The position numbers and the translations under genes were made by a program. From contig OZ038389.1 of assembly GCA_964036045.1 (NCBI GenBank), forward strand, positions 37,829,998 through 37,893,997: a DNA stretch of 64,000 nt, written 5' to 3'. Within the stretch, counting starts at the first letter, position 1. Every line of letters begins with the position of its first letter. The DNA is from Eutreptiella sp. 'Long Island Sound 2002'. Taxonomy: Eukaryota > Euglenozoa > Euglenophyceae > Eutreptiales > Eutreptiaceae. Below are positions 55,479-64,000 of the stretch, piece after piece. The notes below the pieces were generated by a model, which was not told the DNA's origin, did no database searches, and saw only the letters and a program-made list of their open reading frames with translations.

Positions 55479-56045
55479 CACCTTTGATTTTACCGGGCAC
55501 AAAATGGCCAAAACCCGGATTCTATCCAAATGGTTGACAAAATTGGGACATCTTTGTTGTGTATTAAGCTTGTTTTGAAAATTTTGTGGTTTTTGCCTAT
55601 CATTCATAATAACAGTTGACGCATGGCTCATTTTGAGTGCCAAGATGTCATGCACATCCAATATTTCGGGCAAAACAAAAACTCAATTTGTGTGGAGAAA
55701 TGAATTACTTACTTGTCCAATACAATACAAAATGGAAACCATTGCCATGTATGTAGACAACATAGATTGACCCTGATCTACACACGATTCACATTGTCCT
55801 TGTGCTTTTTGTCTTGCACCATGCAGTTATAATGTGATATGCTCGTCAATACCCCAACTTTTCATAACAAACATTTCACTAAAAAAATCATACAAATGCC
55901 CAATCATTTGCTTCACCCAATGTCTAGCAACCGATCACTGCACCTACCAACTGTCGTCAACCTTGTACGCCGCCCTAAACTCTGACCAAAACTGATCTTC
56001 TTGCAGTCTCTGCCTCGCATGCGTTTTATTACTTCAAATGTTGCA

Positions 56046-56440
56046 AAATCAATCCTTGCCAAGCATGCAATGGGTTGTTGCACTTCACAGGGTTGCGTAA
56101 TCTTAATATGCAAAATGAGTCTCGCACATGCAAAATCGCTCGCTGTATGTCAGCATGGCAGCAACAACTAATGGATGCAGGAAATGCCTGTGCTGCCATC
56201 AATCCTTGCCAAGCATGCAGTGGGTTGTTGCACTTCAGCGGGTTGCTGATAAATATTAACTGGTGAAGCAACAGAAAAATTGTCATCGCTGTGTGTTGTA
56301 CCTTCAGCAGATGGTTCAAAAACAGCTGTAATCAATTAACTTACAAATTCAGAAGAGGCCACTGGCTGAACTGTAACTCTGACTACCATCAACGAATCGT
56401 AATATGCAAAATGAGTCTTGCAGCTGCAAAGTCGCTGCAT
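56046..56440 (+). repeat. Internal direct repeats of the element
   Basis: CAATCCTTGCCAAGCATGCA with following GGGTTGTTGCACTTCA occurs at about 56050 and 56200; AATATGCAAAATGAGTCT occurs at about 56105 and 56402. Confidence 0.8.
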
Positions 56441-57334
56441 TTCAGCAACAGCTAATGGATGGAGGAACACAAAAAAACATGCAGTGCGCTCCATGCCTCT
56501 GGTGTCAGCAAACCTGGCACAATGTGCAGTGGGTTGTTGTGCAGCAATGGTTTGCTGAGAAATAATCACTGATCAAGAAACAGAGAAGTAGCTCAAGTTA
56601 AGCAATCAAACATTGTGACTGTCCCTGCTGGCCTTCTATGTCCTTTGGGGTTAACATTGTCAGTCTAGGGAGGAAATTGATGATAGGTAAGAGGCAAAAG
56701 TGTGCAGAGCCCCCGGGGGGGGGGGGGGATCCTTGGGGTTGTACACAACACCTCAACTGAGCGGGGGGGGGGGGGCAGATTTTTGGGTGTGTGCACAATG
56801 AATAAACTGCTACATACTGGAGTGTGGCAACACAAAACACACTTGCTGCAAATCCACCACCAGCAGCACAGATCTCCACTTGCAGTTCAAGAATGACGAA
56901 GTCAACTGAAATCCACCAAAATCAGCAGCCCCAGGTCACGGAAATCAGAGTGAAGCCCAACCAGGATGCCCAAAACGACCTCGGAGGTCACGAAACCCAG
57001 AGTGAAATCCAAAGCGCAGGCCCAAAAGGACCTTCAGTGAAGCCTGTTGCCCAGCGCCAGAGTGCAGCAGCCCATTGCAGAGCACCACGGTGCAGAAGTG
57101 GAGGGCAACGCGAAGCAGGTGAAGAATGCCCGTAGGTGGAAGGTCCTCGAAATCAGGCCCATGCCCAAAGTCAACTCGAAGTATACTGTGCACGGAAGTG
57201 GAAAACCAGGAGTGACACAAAACAGGCAGCAGCAAGCAGCAGCAGCAGCAGCATGCCGTTCACCGGCAGTACACATCCAGTTCCTTACAGCAGTTCTCAA
57301 CCATTCAAGACAGCTGGAACCACAACTGCACCAC

Positions 57335-57860
57335 AAACCGAGTTCTCAGTTACCCACTCACCTCAATTCTCAACTTTATTTCAAAAACCTGGGCCAACCT
57401 TTGTGACACGAAGTTCTTTAGCGCCTTGTACGCTGCGACCAGTTCAAACCTGCGACCAGTTCAAACCGAGTTCTCAGTTAACCACACACCTTAGTTCTCA
57501 TCGTCATTTCAAAAACCTGGGCCAGCCTTTGTGACGCGAAGTTCTTTAGCGCCTCGTACGGTGCGACCAGTTCAAAACGAGCTCTCAGTTAACCACACAC
57601 CTCAGTTCTCATCGTCATTTGAAAAGCCTGTGGCAACCTTTGTGAAGCGAAGTTCTTTGGAGCCGAGTTCTGAGTTACCTGCACACCTCAGTTCTCAAAG
57701 TCAGTTCAAAAACCTGTGCCAACCTGTGTGAAGCAAAGTTCTTTTGAGCATCGTAGGGTGGGACCAGTTCAAACTGACTTCTCAGTTAACCACACACCTC
57801 AGTTCTCATTGTCATTTCAAACACCTGCCAACCTTTGTGAAGCCTAGTTCTTTTGAGCAT
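57335..57860 (+). repeat. Tandem repeats of 80-125 bp, five copies, in the element
   Basis: Units contain GAGTTCTCAGTTAACCACAC, ACCTCAGTTCTCA and CCTTTGTGAAGCGAAGTTCT, starting near 57341, 57466, 57580, 57663 and 57778. A frame from 57744 to 58241 crosses the last units and ends in a helical polar segment (RVAEQALQQIRQIVNSQSQ); it might be an exon but I cannot support it as a gene. Confidence 0.8.
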
Positions 57861-59432
57861 TGTGCGGTGCAAAGGGCCCGTGCCTGCAAGTTTGAGATAT
57901 TTGCCAAAGATGAGCTACAAAGCCTGACCGTTCGAATGGGTACTTCTGCACCACAGGAGATCCCTTTTCAGGGAGAGTCAAGGGTTGCAGAACAGGCTTT
58001 GCAACAAATCAGGCAAATAGTAAACTCACAGAGCCAAGACCGGGCAAAGAAGGCACAACACAAGCAAGTGCACAGCACGTCAACTGTCAACTGTTCCGAA
58101 ACCTTTACCAGCAACACAAATCAAGTCCGAGGGACCTCAGTTCTCAACAGTTCTCACCAGTTCAACGTTGTGTTTGCAAGCAAGGCAAAACGAAGGCAAT
58201 TAGTACTTAGCCTTAGTCAGAAATGTTGTGTCAAAATTTAGCAGTCAATAGCCGGAAATGTCCGGATTTATCTGCACTACAGCCGAGCAGCACAAAAACA
58301 GCAGGACAACAACATTAAAACGACTTTTGGCAGGCATCTTTAGATTCAACCACAGCATTGTAATGTTCTGATACATCCACACTTTTGTGCCAAGGAATCA
58401 AATGTATTCAAGCAATGGATTTTGCAAAAATTCATGTTTGACCGACAAATTTTTGGCACCGCGGCCGTTTCAGATCCAGTAAGCCGTTTCAGATCCAGTG
58501 CGGTAGCGTAAATGCGGTTTTGGCCGCAGAATGCCCCACAAAATCATAGGTGGAAGATGGAAAGTCTGCCACGTTGGGTGGGTCACTGCAGGTCAAGGGT
58601 GTCACCGGACTGGAAGATGCCCTGACTGTGGCCGATGGAAAGTCCGCCACATTGGGTGGGTCACTGCAAGTCAAGGGTGTCACCGGACTCGAAGATGCCC
58701 TGACTGTGGCTGATGGAAAGTCTGCCACGTTGGGTGGGTCACTGCAGGTCAAGGGTATCACCAATCTGGACGATGCCCTAACTGTGGCTGATGGAAAGTC
58801 TGCCACGTTGGGTGGGTCACTGCAGGTCAAGGGTGCCACCAATCTGGACGATGCCCTGACCGTGGCCGATGGAAAGTCTGCCACATTGGGTGGGTCACTG
58901 CAGGTCAAGGGTGTCACCGGACTGGAAGATGCCCTGACCGTGACCACCGGAAGATTCACTACACTAGGAGGCACACTTGGTGTGCAGGGCGTTGGCACGT
59001 TCAGTGACACCACGGCAAGTGTATCACAGAGCACCGGTGCAGTTGTCATCAACGGTGGTGTGGGGATTGCTGGTGACGTGTACTGTTCAAACACATTCAA
59101 CCTGTCTGATAAACGGCTCACAGAAAATATCACCCCCCTGCCGAATGCGCTGGAGACGATTGACAAACTTGGAGGATACACATTCACGTGGAACAATGAT
59201 GCAGGCGTCAACCTGTCTGGCAGGAGTGCAATCGGTTGTATTGCACAGGAGGTGGATGAGGCGATACCGGGTAACCTGGCAACAAACAGGAATCCACATT
59301 CGGACATTTTGGCAGTTGAATACACACGTTTGGTGCCATATCTGATCGAGTCTGTGAAAACACTCAAGCGAAAGCATGAGCACTTGGAGCAGGAGCTAAT
59401 TACAGTGAAGAGAATGAAAAGAGAATGAATTT

Positions 59433-60203
59433 CTATTCCCTAGGCGCTCTTTTCCGCTGTGTGCAAAGTAGCAGTATCAATGTGATACACAGCACGATCA
59501 GTATTTTTTGTCTGTGACGCCAGACGAATTCAATCACAGCAGTGTCACTGCTGCTCCATGTTGATCGTACAGGTGAATGTGTGAAGTAAAATGATTTATT
59601 TATGCATACGTTGTTGCCATGGTCGCAAACCATCATCAGTTCACTTGGAATGAAAAAATGATGCAGTAATAAACGTGGTGCCAGTTTTGCCGACATTGAA
59701 AGCATGAGTGGTCCAGCAGATATCATAACCTGAAGATGTTTGGGGAACAACAAACAACGCGAAAAGTTCATTGTTTTGTGCAGTACTCTGTGTATCACAA
59801 ACGTGAGAAATGCATGGTTTGCATCAAAGAATGCCATAAAAGCATTCGTCAGCAAGCCCGCTGACCGCGAGTAGGCTAGCACACCCCCACAGGCGCGGTC
59901 AACACAATGGTCAATCATGGCCGGCACAGTACAATTAGGTACGATGTCCAGGTCACAGTATATACCACCATATGCATGTAGGATGAAGAGGCGTGCGAGG
60001 TCAATCTGTTGTATCCAATGCTGACAGCCAGTCCACATTGACTCGAATGTAGGATACTTCGATTGTATCAACTCCTCAACTGATGTCTTGTTCCACAGAC
60101 GGTGTTCGAATCCGTGCAATTGTTGCCAGGCATTTATTGATTTCACGTATTCGTTGGGCAACTGTTGGTACCGAACAGTGAAAAATATCTGATCAATGTA
60201 CAT
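59433..60203 (-). CDS. GT32-type glycosyltransferase with C-terminal membrane anchor
   Basis: 256 residues from ATG 60203. The core DLARLFILHAYGGIYCDLDI (about residues 68-87) carries the DxD metal and nucleotide-sugar motif typical of the GT32 (OCH1-like, Gly_transf_sug) family, with the preceding Trp-rich region. The C terminus IVLCITLILLLC followed by KRKR is a tail anchor. The enzyme would transfer a hexose to a protein or glycan at an internal membrane. The stop is five bases from the fibre gene stop (convergent), so it may glycosylate fibre or virion proteins. The frame is intact. Confidence 0.8.
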   Translation of the reverse strand: MYIDQIFFTVRYQQLPNEYVKSINAWQQLHGFEHRLWNKTSVEELIQSKYPTFESMWTGCQHWIQQIDLARLFILHAYGGIYCDLDIVPNCTVPAMIDHCVDRACGGVLAYSRSAGLLTNAFMAFFDANHAFLTFVIHRVLHKTMNFSRCLLFPKHLQVMISAGPLMLSMSAKLAPRLLLHHFFIPSELMMVCDHGNNVCINKSFYFTHSPVRSTWSSSDTAVIEFVWRHRQKILIVLCITLILLLCTQRKRAPRE

Positions 60204-60216
60204 TTCTCTTTTTCAT

Positions 60217-61449
60217 TTACCCACATTTCATCTGCAGATGTTTTGGTTTGTTGTTCCCCTCACAATTCACCAACAGTCCAATACTGATCGTCAAATGGGC
60301 CGGGGGCGGATGTCCAGCGGTTGATGTATATGCAGGATTTGTGTTCAACGTATCAAGGTAGCAGTCAGTAAGCAGACAGCGCGGCATGTATTGTAGACCT
60401 CCATTGCAGATGTTCATCTGAACACCGCCGCGTGTTGCCATGTGCGTGTAATGTTGTTGATGCAACTGTGTGGTTTGCATGCGGAAACACAACGTCTCAG
60501 CCCCCTTGCACCATGAGGGTAGGGCACGAAGTGCCTCACCGCGTGGTTCATCCTGACCGATCACGTCACTCTTGATGCTGTCCTGAGCACCAACAAATTG
60601 TACAAATAGCCACCCATATGGCATGTCCTGTACACGCGGAAAATTTTTTGTAATTGGTCCTGCACACATTGGCGAGGCCGGAATGCTGACATATTCCACG
60701 GTCACCGTACACACCACCTGGTTGTGCAAACGGAACGCCATGCCCCTGGATGGCTCGTATGTTGTAACCGCCGCATGTCGTCGCAAAATCTGCACTGCGC
60801 AAGGGTCATTTTCAATGGGTAGAGGTGCCTCTAATTGCATGAGCTGTAACGTGCAACCATCCCCGTTTTGCAAAAACACACCCGTGAGTCTATACAAACA
60901 TGTATTCCTCAAATTCCGACCAGCACCGTGGGGGTCTTGTACACAAAGGAGCAGAAAGGTTCCAGGGTCGTTGTGCAGACTGTAGGCCCTTCCATTTTCC
61001 AGCAGAATGTGTACGCTACCTGCTGCTTGTACAGTACAGGCTGATGAGTCAAGGTCGGCCCAACATTTTGTAGTGTAGAAGTAGAACATGAAAGGTGTGG
61101 TAGACGAAAACGTGGCCAGTTTTTCCAATGCCTCTCTCGAAATATTGCTCACCAGTCCACCTGATGGCTGCAGTACAGCATGGTTGCCGCTGCCTTCACC
61201 AATGCTGAACCACGAGCGAACACCCACAGTACGCCATATCAACACATGGAAAACTGCATCCAAAGTATTCTCAAGTGGAACACCCAATGCTGCAACAGCA
61301 TTTTGATATATATAACCTGTTGTCACGTGTAAGGCGGCCTGTCTGCTAGTCGGGCGATGTTCGGATTGTGCTGCACTATCTGGATCATGGAGTACGCCGG
61401 AGGGTACATCCCCCGAATTCGTTAAAGATGATGTATGCATATACATCAT
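60217..61449 (-). CDS. Unknown 410-residue protein, possibly structural
   Basis: ATG 61449. Beta-rich sequence over most of the length (MFYFYTTKCWADLDSS, GTFLLLCVQDPHGAGR, CTLQLMQLEAPL, VVCTVTVEYVSIPASP, GWLFVQFVGAQD) without a signal peptide, membrane span or low-complexity region. It looks like a structural protein with jelly-roll-like strands. It stops 13 bases before the glycosyltransferase start, same strand, so the two are probably co-transcribed. No family recognised; the frame is intact. Confidence 0.65.
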   Translation of the reverse strand: MMYMHTSSLTNSGDVPSGVLHDPDSAAQSEHRPTSRQAALHVTTGYIYQNAVAALGVPLENTLDAVFHVLIWRTVGVRSWFSIGEGSGNHAVLQPSGGLVSNISREALEKLATFSSTTPFMFYFYTTKCWADLDSSACTVQAAGSVHILLENGRAYSLHNDPGTFLLLCVQDPHGAGRNLRNTCLYRLTGVFLQNGDGCTLQLMQLEAPLPIENDPCAVQILRRHAAVTTYEPSRGMAFRLHNQVVCTVTVEYVSIPASPMCAGPITKNFPRVQDMPYGWLFVQFVGAQDSIKSDVIGQDEPRGEALRALPSWCKGAETLCFRMQTTQLHQQHYTHMATRGGVQMNICNGGLQYMPRCLLTDCYLDTLNTNPAYTSTAGHPPPAHLTISIGLLVNCEGNNKPKHLQMKCG

Positions 61450-61502
61450 ATGCGTGTACTAATAATACTGTGTCCAGCACAGCAACCGTCTTCTGACCCC
61501 AA

Positions 61503-61919
61503 CTAATTGATGCCGTTCTTTGCAGCAAGTGCCTCAACCTTGTGATCTAATTCTGTCATGCGCTGTACAAGATATGGTATCAATTTCGCATAATTCACCG
61601 ATTGCGTCCCGTTGTGGTCTACGTGTACACAGTTTGGGACATTCTTTGGCACTGACTGTGCCAGAATTCCCACGTTGACATCTAAATCACGCCATGTGTA
61701 GGTGCATGGTCGCAGGGCACGCAACACACCACGGGAATCCTGTAGTTCCTGAATATCCTGCTTCAGCCTCTGATCGGATGTACTAAACACGCCATCACAA
61801 TGTACCGCAGCTGTGACACCCACACCACCGTGAACAATCAGACTCCCGGTGTCGCTGGACACACCAGCTTCGTTCGCCCAGCATACTAGGCGCACAAAAC
61901 AATTCTGTATACCCAACAT
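61503..61919 (-). CDS. Stand-alone peptidase S74 chaperone protein
   Basis: 138 residues from ATG 61919. After a short lead, SLIVHGGVGVTAAVHCDGVF runs into STSDQRLKQDIQELQ, the intact Ser and Lys dyad of the S74 intramolecular chaperone. TYTWRDLDVNVGILAQSVPK and NYAKLIPYLVQRMTELDHKV complete the domain with its final coiled helix. The domain normally folds and trims a fibre to which it is fused; here only a very short N-terminal part precedes it. Minus-strand sequence just upstream (61944-62042) codes a short open peptide in the same frame, so this may be the remaining end of a larger fibre gene. Confidence 0.75.
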   Translation of the reverse strand: MLGIQNCFVRLVCWANEAGVSSDTGSLIVHGGVGVTAAVHCDGVFSTSDQRLKQDIQELQDSRGVLRALRPCTYTWRDLDVNVGILAQSVPKNVPNCVHVDHNGTQSVNYAKLIPYLVQRMTELDHKVEALAAKNGIN

Positions 61920-61943
61920 CCCGGTGGCTTAATTACATAAATG

Positions 61944-62042
61944 CTAGTGGTGGTGATTGATCTTAAAAGTTTGTTGTACAGGTCCGCTACCTTCGCCGGA
62001 GAGTGTCCGTACAAGGGTGTCAAATTTATCAATAGTGGACAT
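61944..62042 (-). CDS. Short peptide in frame with the S74 gene
   Basis: 32 residues from ATG 62042 (MSTIDKFDTLVRTLSGEGSG to FKINHHH), TAG at 61944-61946. The frame equals that of the S74 gene, which starts 24 bases later. It could be a small gene or the N-terminal remnant of a deleted fibre shaft. Confidence 0.35.
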   Translation of the reverse strand: MSTIDKFDTLVRTLSGEGSGPVQQTFKINHHH

Positions 62043-62182
62043 TGTGCCTTGCAGTCCTATAGAGAAATGAAGAATCCGGTATGAACGCGTATGAACAAGT
62101 CTGTAATGTACAATGTAATGTATGTGTGAGTAATGTACAAATGAAAGGCATCGCCCAACTCGTAGTCGATAAATGTGAGATT

Positions 62183-62286
62183 TTAGCACTGGACACGGGA
62201 AACGCTGTTCAGCTGGGTTCAAGCTGGGGCACTTTAACAACACCGGAAACGCTGTCAGTTCCAAACGGATTCAATCTCGGAAATTT
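62183..62286 (+). repeat. Dispersed 56-bp repeat, copy 5 (tandem pair)
   Basis: TTTAGCACTGGACACGGGAA, ACGCTGTTCAGCTGGGTTCA, a short interruption, then GGAAACGCTGTCAGTTCCAA, ACGGATTCAATCTCGGAAAT. It lies between the genes at 62383 (3-prime end) and 62042 (start), both minus strand. Confidence 0.85.
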
Positions 62287-62382
62287 CAGCAATATGGGAA
62301 CACAAACAACAAACCAACCATACACACAAACTAAATTAGGTGTATACGTTTGTTCCCCCATTCTTGGTAATGCATCCTTGGT

Positions 62383-63135
62383 CTATGTGAGGATGGTCGA
62401 CAACATGAGTTCTGCTACGTATTTTGCAACCCGGGTTACAGGAACGTATATTTGTTCGACCGGGGAGATTCTGAGAATCGCGAGGCTTGTCGCGACAGAT
62501 TTGTGCTCTGATCTGTACTGCTCAATGAGAAGCTCCACATTATCCCTTGTCCTATCCGGTAATGCCAATCTGTCTTGATAATCCTTGAGTTGATTCCTAA
62601 ATGCATGTACCCCGGTCATTGTCAGCTTTAAAGCGTTAGAAAGGGAGGCGATTCCGGCGCGTAGTTGTTCGTGGCCCATTCCAATTTCCTCCATCGTTTT
62701 GAGAGCAGCGTTTGCATTCCTCAAATTGCTCAACAGTTGGGAATCCTTTTTCGTATATGCCACTTGCACCCTTGACATCTCCACACTGAGCAATTTGGTA
62801 GCGAATCGAGCCAACATCTCAATATTGTACATGGAGTACGGCGCGGTGTCCAAATAATGTCCATTGTGCATGCGACGATAGAAAGCCTCGAGCATCACAC
62901 TGTCTTGTGCCAAGGTGTTCAACAGGTGCCACAAACGAAATGCAGTTGAGGTCCTGCTTTTCAGGTCAAGGTAAAAGGGCGATGACAGCTGAGATAGAAC
63001 AGCATTGGCGGCACAACTGGGAACGCCTGACATATCGGCAGCTCTCGTCACGAGCATGGCTATGTCCACACCACCGTCAGTGCTTATTGTTGGTTCCACG
63101 TGTAGCCAATCTGAGGGACATTGTGTGAGGGACAT
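62383..63135 (-). CDS. Helical protein of unknown function
   Basis: 250 residues from ATG 63135. Almost wholly helical, with long amphipathic stretches (FATKLLSVEMSRVQVAYTKK, QLLSNLRNANAALKTMEEIG, GIASLSNALKLTMTGVHAF), so a coiled-coil or bundle structure is likely. No membrane span or cysteine site. The frame is intact. No family recognised. Confidence 0.65.
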   Translation of the reverse strand: MSLTQCPSDWLHVEPTISTDGGVDIAMLVTRAADMSGVPSCAANAVLSQLSSPFYLDLKSRTSTAFRLWHLLNTLAQDSVMLEAFYRRMHNGHYLDTAPYSMYNIEMLARFATKLLSVEMSRVQVAYTKKDSQLLSNLRNANAALKTMEEIGMGHEQLRAGIASLSNALKLTMTGVHAFRNQLKDYQDRLALPDRTRDNVELLIEQYRSEHKSVATSLAILRISPVEQIYVPVTRVAKYVAELMLSTILT

Positions 63136-63204
63136 TGCCTATAATAAGTAAGCACGAGCAGACTGCACTGGGATGTCCGCTGTCTAGGATCCTACGTGAA
63201 GCGC

Positions 63205-63284
63205 ATGCCCCGCCGCGCGCGCTCAGTGCCGCGTGCGCGCGACGACGGCGGTCGGTCGGTCAGTGGTGTGCGTGTGCGCGCGAG
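63205..63284. other. CG/TG-alternating tract
   Basis: Alternating purine-pyrimidine DNA (CGCCGCGCGCGCTCAGTGCC, GCGTGCGCGCGACG, GTGTGCGTGTGCGCGCG) in a spacer. Such DNA can adopt left-handed form. No gene. Confidence 0.6.
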
Positions 63285-63327
63285 AAACGCTGTCAGTTCA
63301 GAAAGGGTTCAATCTGGGAAAATTTAG
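63282..63327 (+). repeat. Dispersed 56-bp repeat, copy 6
   Basis: GAAACGCTGTCAGTTCAGAA, AGGGTTCAATCTGGGAAAAT, TT. It follows a CG-alternating tract (63200-63281) and lies between the genes at 63362 and 63135. Confidence 0.85.
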
Positions 63328-63361
63328 AACAAACAAATAAACAAGCCTAACCTGGTACGTA

Positions 63362-63856
63362 TCATATCGTGATTGGTTGGTTGTTTCCAACATACGTATA
63401 TGCTATCTGCCTGGCCCACTCATTGGTATAGCACACTATCTGCGTCAGTAACGCTTTCGTCTGCTGGAGGGAGATGTATCGATTCAGATACCAGTACCCC
63501 TCGCCTTCCTCTAAATCATCCTCAACCTCCTCATCAAAATCATCCTCAAATGACGCCCACGTGGTGTTGGGTATGGAGCGCTCTGTTGCATTACCTACGA
63601 TGAGTGGGTGGTGAAGCTCATGCCATTGCTGTAAATGACAGTTGACCAACAGCTGGAATTTGTTGTTCACAAATTCCCTCCTGTCCCTGCTGTCACTGTA
63701 CACCCCTTTGGCATTATCACCGTAGTGCTCATCCAATGTTTGTTTATGGACACTGTGCATAATCTGTGCCACATCGGTGACAGTGACCGACGTGATGTTA
63801 TGGTGCAGACATTCAGCACAGACGCCATTTATCTCCAAACAGTGGCACATGCACAT
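63362..63856 (-). CDS. Zinc-type protein with acidic segment
   Basis: 164 residues from ATG 63856 (MCMCHCLEINGVCAECLHHN), rather than the TTG at 63904. The first 20 residues hold five cysteines and two histidines, a likely zinc site. The middle is helical and polar; an acidic stretch (EDDFDEEVEDDLEEGEG) precedes YWYLNRYISLQQTKALLTQI. A relic of the GYWYLN part lies at 15570-15625. No family recognised. Confidence 0.55.
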   Translation of the reverse strand: MCMCHCLEINGVCAECLHHNITSVTVTDVAQIMHSVHKQTLDEHYGDNAKGVYSDSRDRREFVNNKFQLLVNCHLQQWHELHHPLIVGNATERSIPNTTWASFEDDFDEEVEDDLEEGEGYWYLNRYISLQQTKALLTQIVCYTNEWARQIAYTYVGNNQPITI

Positions 63857-64000
63857 TTTTTTTTGAATTAGTGGCGGGGCCCAAATCCCAAAATAGGATG
63901 ACAAGGCTGCAATGGGGTTATCTACCTACTGACCCTACCTACCCCCTTTTGATGCGCCTGACGCGTGAACGCTTTTTCTCTTGATTATTCGCCCAGTGAA

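Larger units (their letters stand above)
55479..58549. mobile_element. 3.07-kb element with terminal inverted repeats, inside the fibre gene
   Basis: Left end CACCTTTGATTTTACCGGGC and the reverse of the right end CTATGATTTTGTGGGGCA align, and GGCCAAAACC follows in both, giving an imperfect inverted repeat of about 35 bases. GTGG lies on both sides (55475-55478 and 58550-58553); joining them restores the fibre frame exactly (T-V-E-D-G-K). The exact length of the duplicated target (1-4 bases) is ambiguous because the right end also reads GGTGG. The inside is mostly non-coding with internal repeats; no transposase is recognised, so it is probably non-autonomous or has spliced genes. Confidence 0.75.
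53867..59428 (+). pseudogene. Phage-type fibre protein with 26-residue repeats and S74 domain, split by element
   Basis: ATG 53867 opens a phage tail-fibre-like region (LTAGDRILLQGQADARDNGI, then GKYVFVDQGYDFIDRAFVCT). Eleven 26-residue repeats follow (core KSATLGGSLQVKG, then DDALTV). A 3.07-kb element splits the gene at 55478; the frame resumes at 58550 with five more repeats, then a GGVGIAGDVYCS stretch and the intramolecular chaperone: SDKRLTENI, GCIAQEVDEAIP, AVEYTRLVPYLIESVK and a coiled tail. In S74 domains the motif is usually SDxRLKxxI with a Ser/Lys dyad; here the Lys is Thr. Without the element the protein would have about 830 residues. It likely forms a trimeric fibre for host attachment. 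Confidence 0.85.

Noticed and set aside
57744-58241. Gene inside the 3.07-kb element
   Set aside because: The frame begins in tandem repeats, has no recognisable domain and no matching partner; kept only as a possible exon.
54610-58942. Regular repeats that could be taken for a CRISPR array
   Set aside because: The 78-bp units are contiguous, coding and in one frame, without spacers; they are fibre-shaft repeats.
1-64000. A changed genetic code to explain in-frame stops
   Set aside because: TGA, TAG and TAA each interrupt genes and each end intact genes in this window, and frameshifts occur as well.

Overview
The window looks like giant-virus (nucleocytoplasmic large DNA virus type) sequence that carries several mobile elements and is visibly decaying. 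I did no database search; the host guess rests on recollection. The gag/pol of the retrotransposon at the left edge and a ubiquitin-like motif near 28.8 kb resemble families I associate with dinoflagellate genomes. The best single reading is a stretch of endogenised giant virus in a dinoflagellate-like host, or the genome of a virus of such a host. Small intronless genes lie on both strands at high density. Recognisable functions are typical of large DNA viruses: a fibre with a phage-type region and a peptidase S74 chaperone domain, a second stand-alone S74 protein, LamG-like adhesin repeats, a WSC-domain membrane protein, GT32 and PLOD-type glycosyltransferases, OTU proteases, RING and F-box proteins, a secreted staphylococcal-type nuclease, and C5-cytosine and adenine DNA methyltransferases.

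Layout. 1-6.66 kb: minus-strand LTR retrotransposon of Ty3/gypsy order (gag, protease, RT, RNase H, integrase start) that interrupts a PLOD-type glycosyltransferase. 7-11 kb: membrane-anchored protein and a tandem duplication of an F-box-like gene. 11.3 kb: one tRNA-like gene. 11.9-25.5 kb: cysteine-rich surface-type proteins, WSC protein, OTU protease and a truncated OTU copy, cytosine methyltransferase, RING protein. 26.5-37.4 kb: secreted nuclease, ubiquitin-like/F-box gene, possible cysteine protease, duplicated gene blocks, adenine methyltransferase. 37.6-43.8 kb: a GC-rich insertion flanked by a 16-bp direct repeat and carrying a long Pro/His-rich reading frame that I do not recognise. 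43.8-52.9 kb: unknown proteins, the LamG-like adhesin, F-box/TPR gene. 53.9-59.4 kb: S74 fibre gene split by a 3.07-kb element with terminal inverted repeats. 59.4-63.9 kb: glycosyltransferase, second S74 protein and helical or zinc-binding proteins.

How it fits together. Many products would act at the virion surface (fibre, adhesin, WSC and cysteine-repeat proteins, glycosyltransferases), and many others would act on the host ubiquitin system (OTU, RING, F-box, ubiquitin-like). At least ten genes carry frameshifts or in-frame stops (TGA, TAG and TAA all occur), and several genes exist as an intact copy plus a broken copy. A dispersed repeat of about 56 bp is found in seven intergenic places, and short TTAGGG-like runs lie in many intergenic regions.
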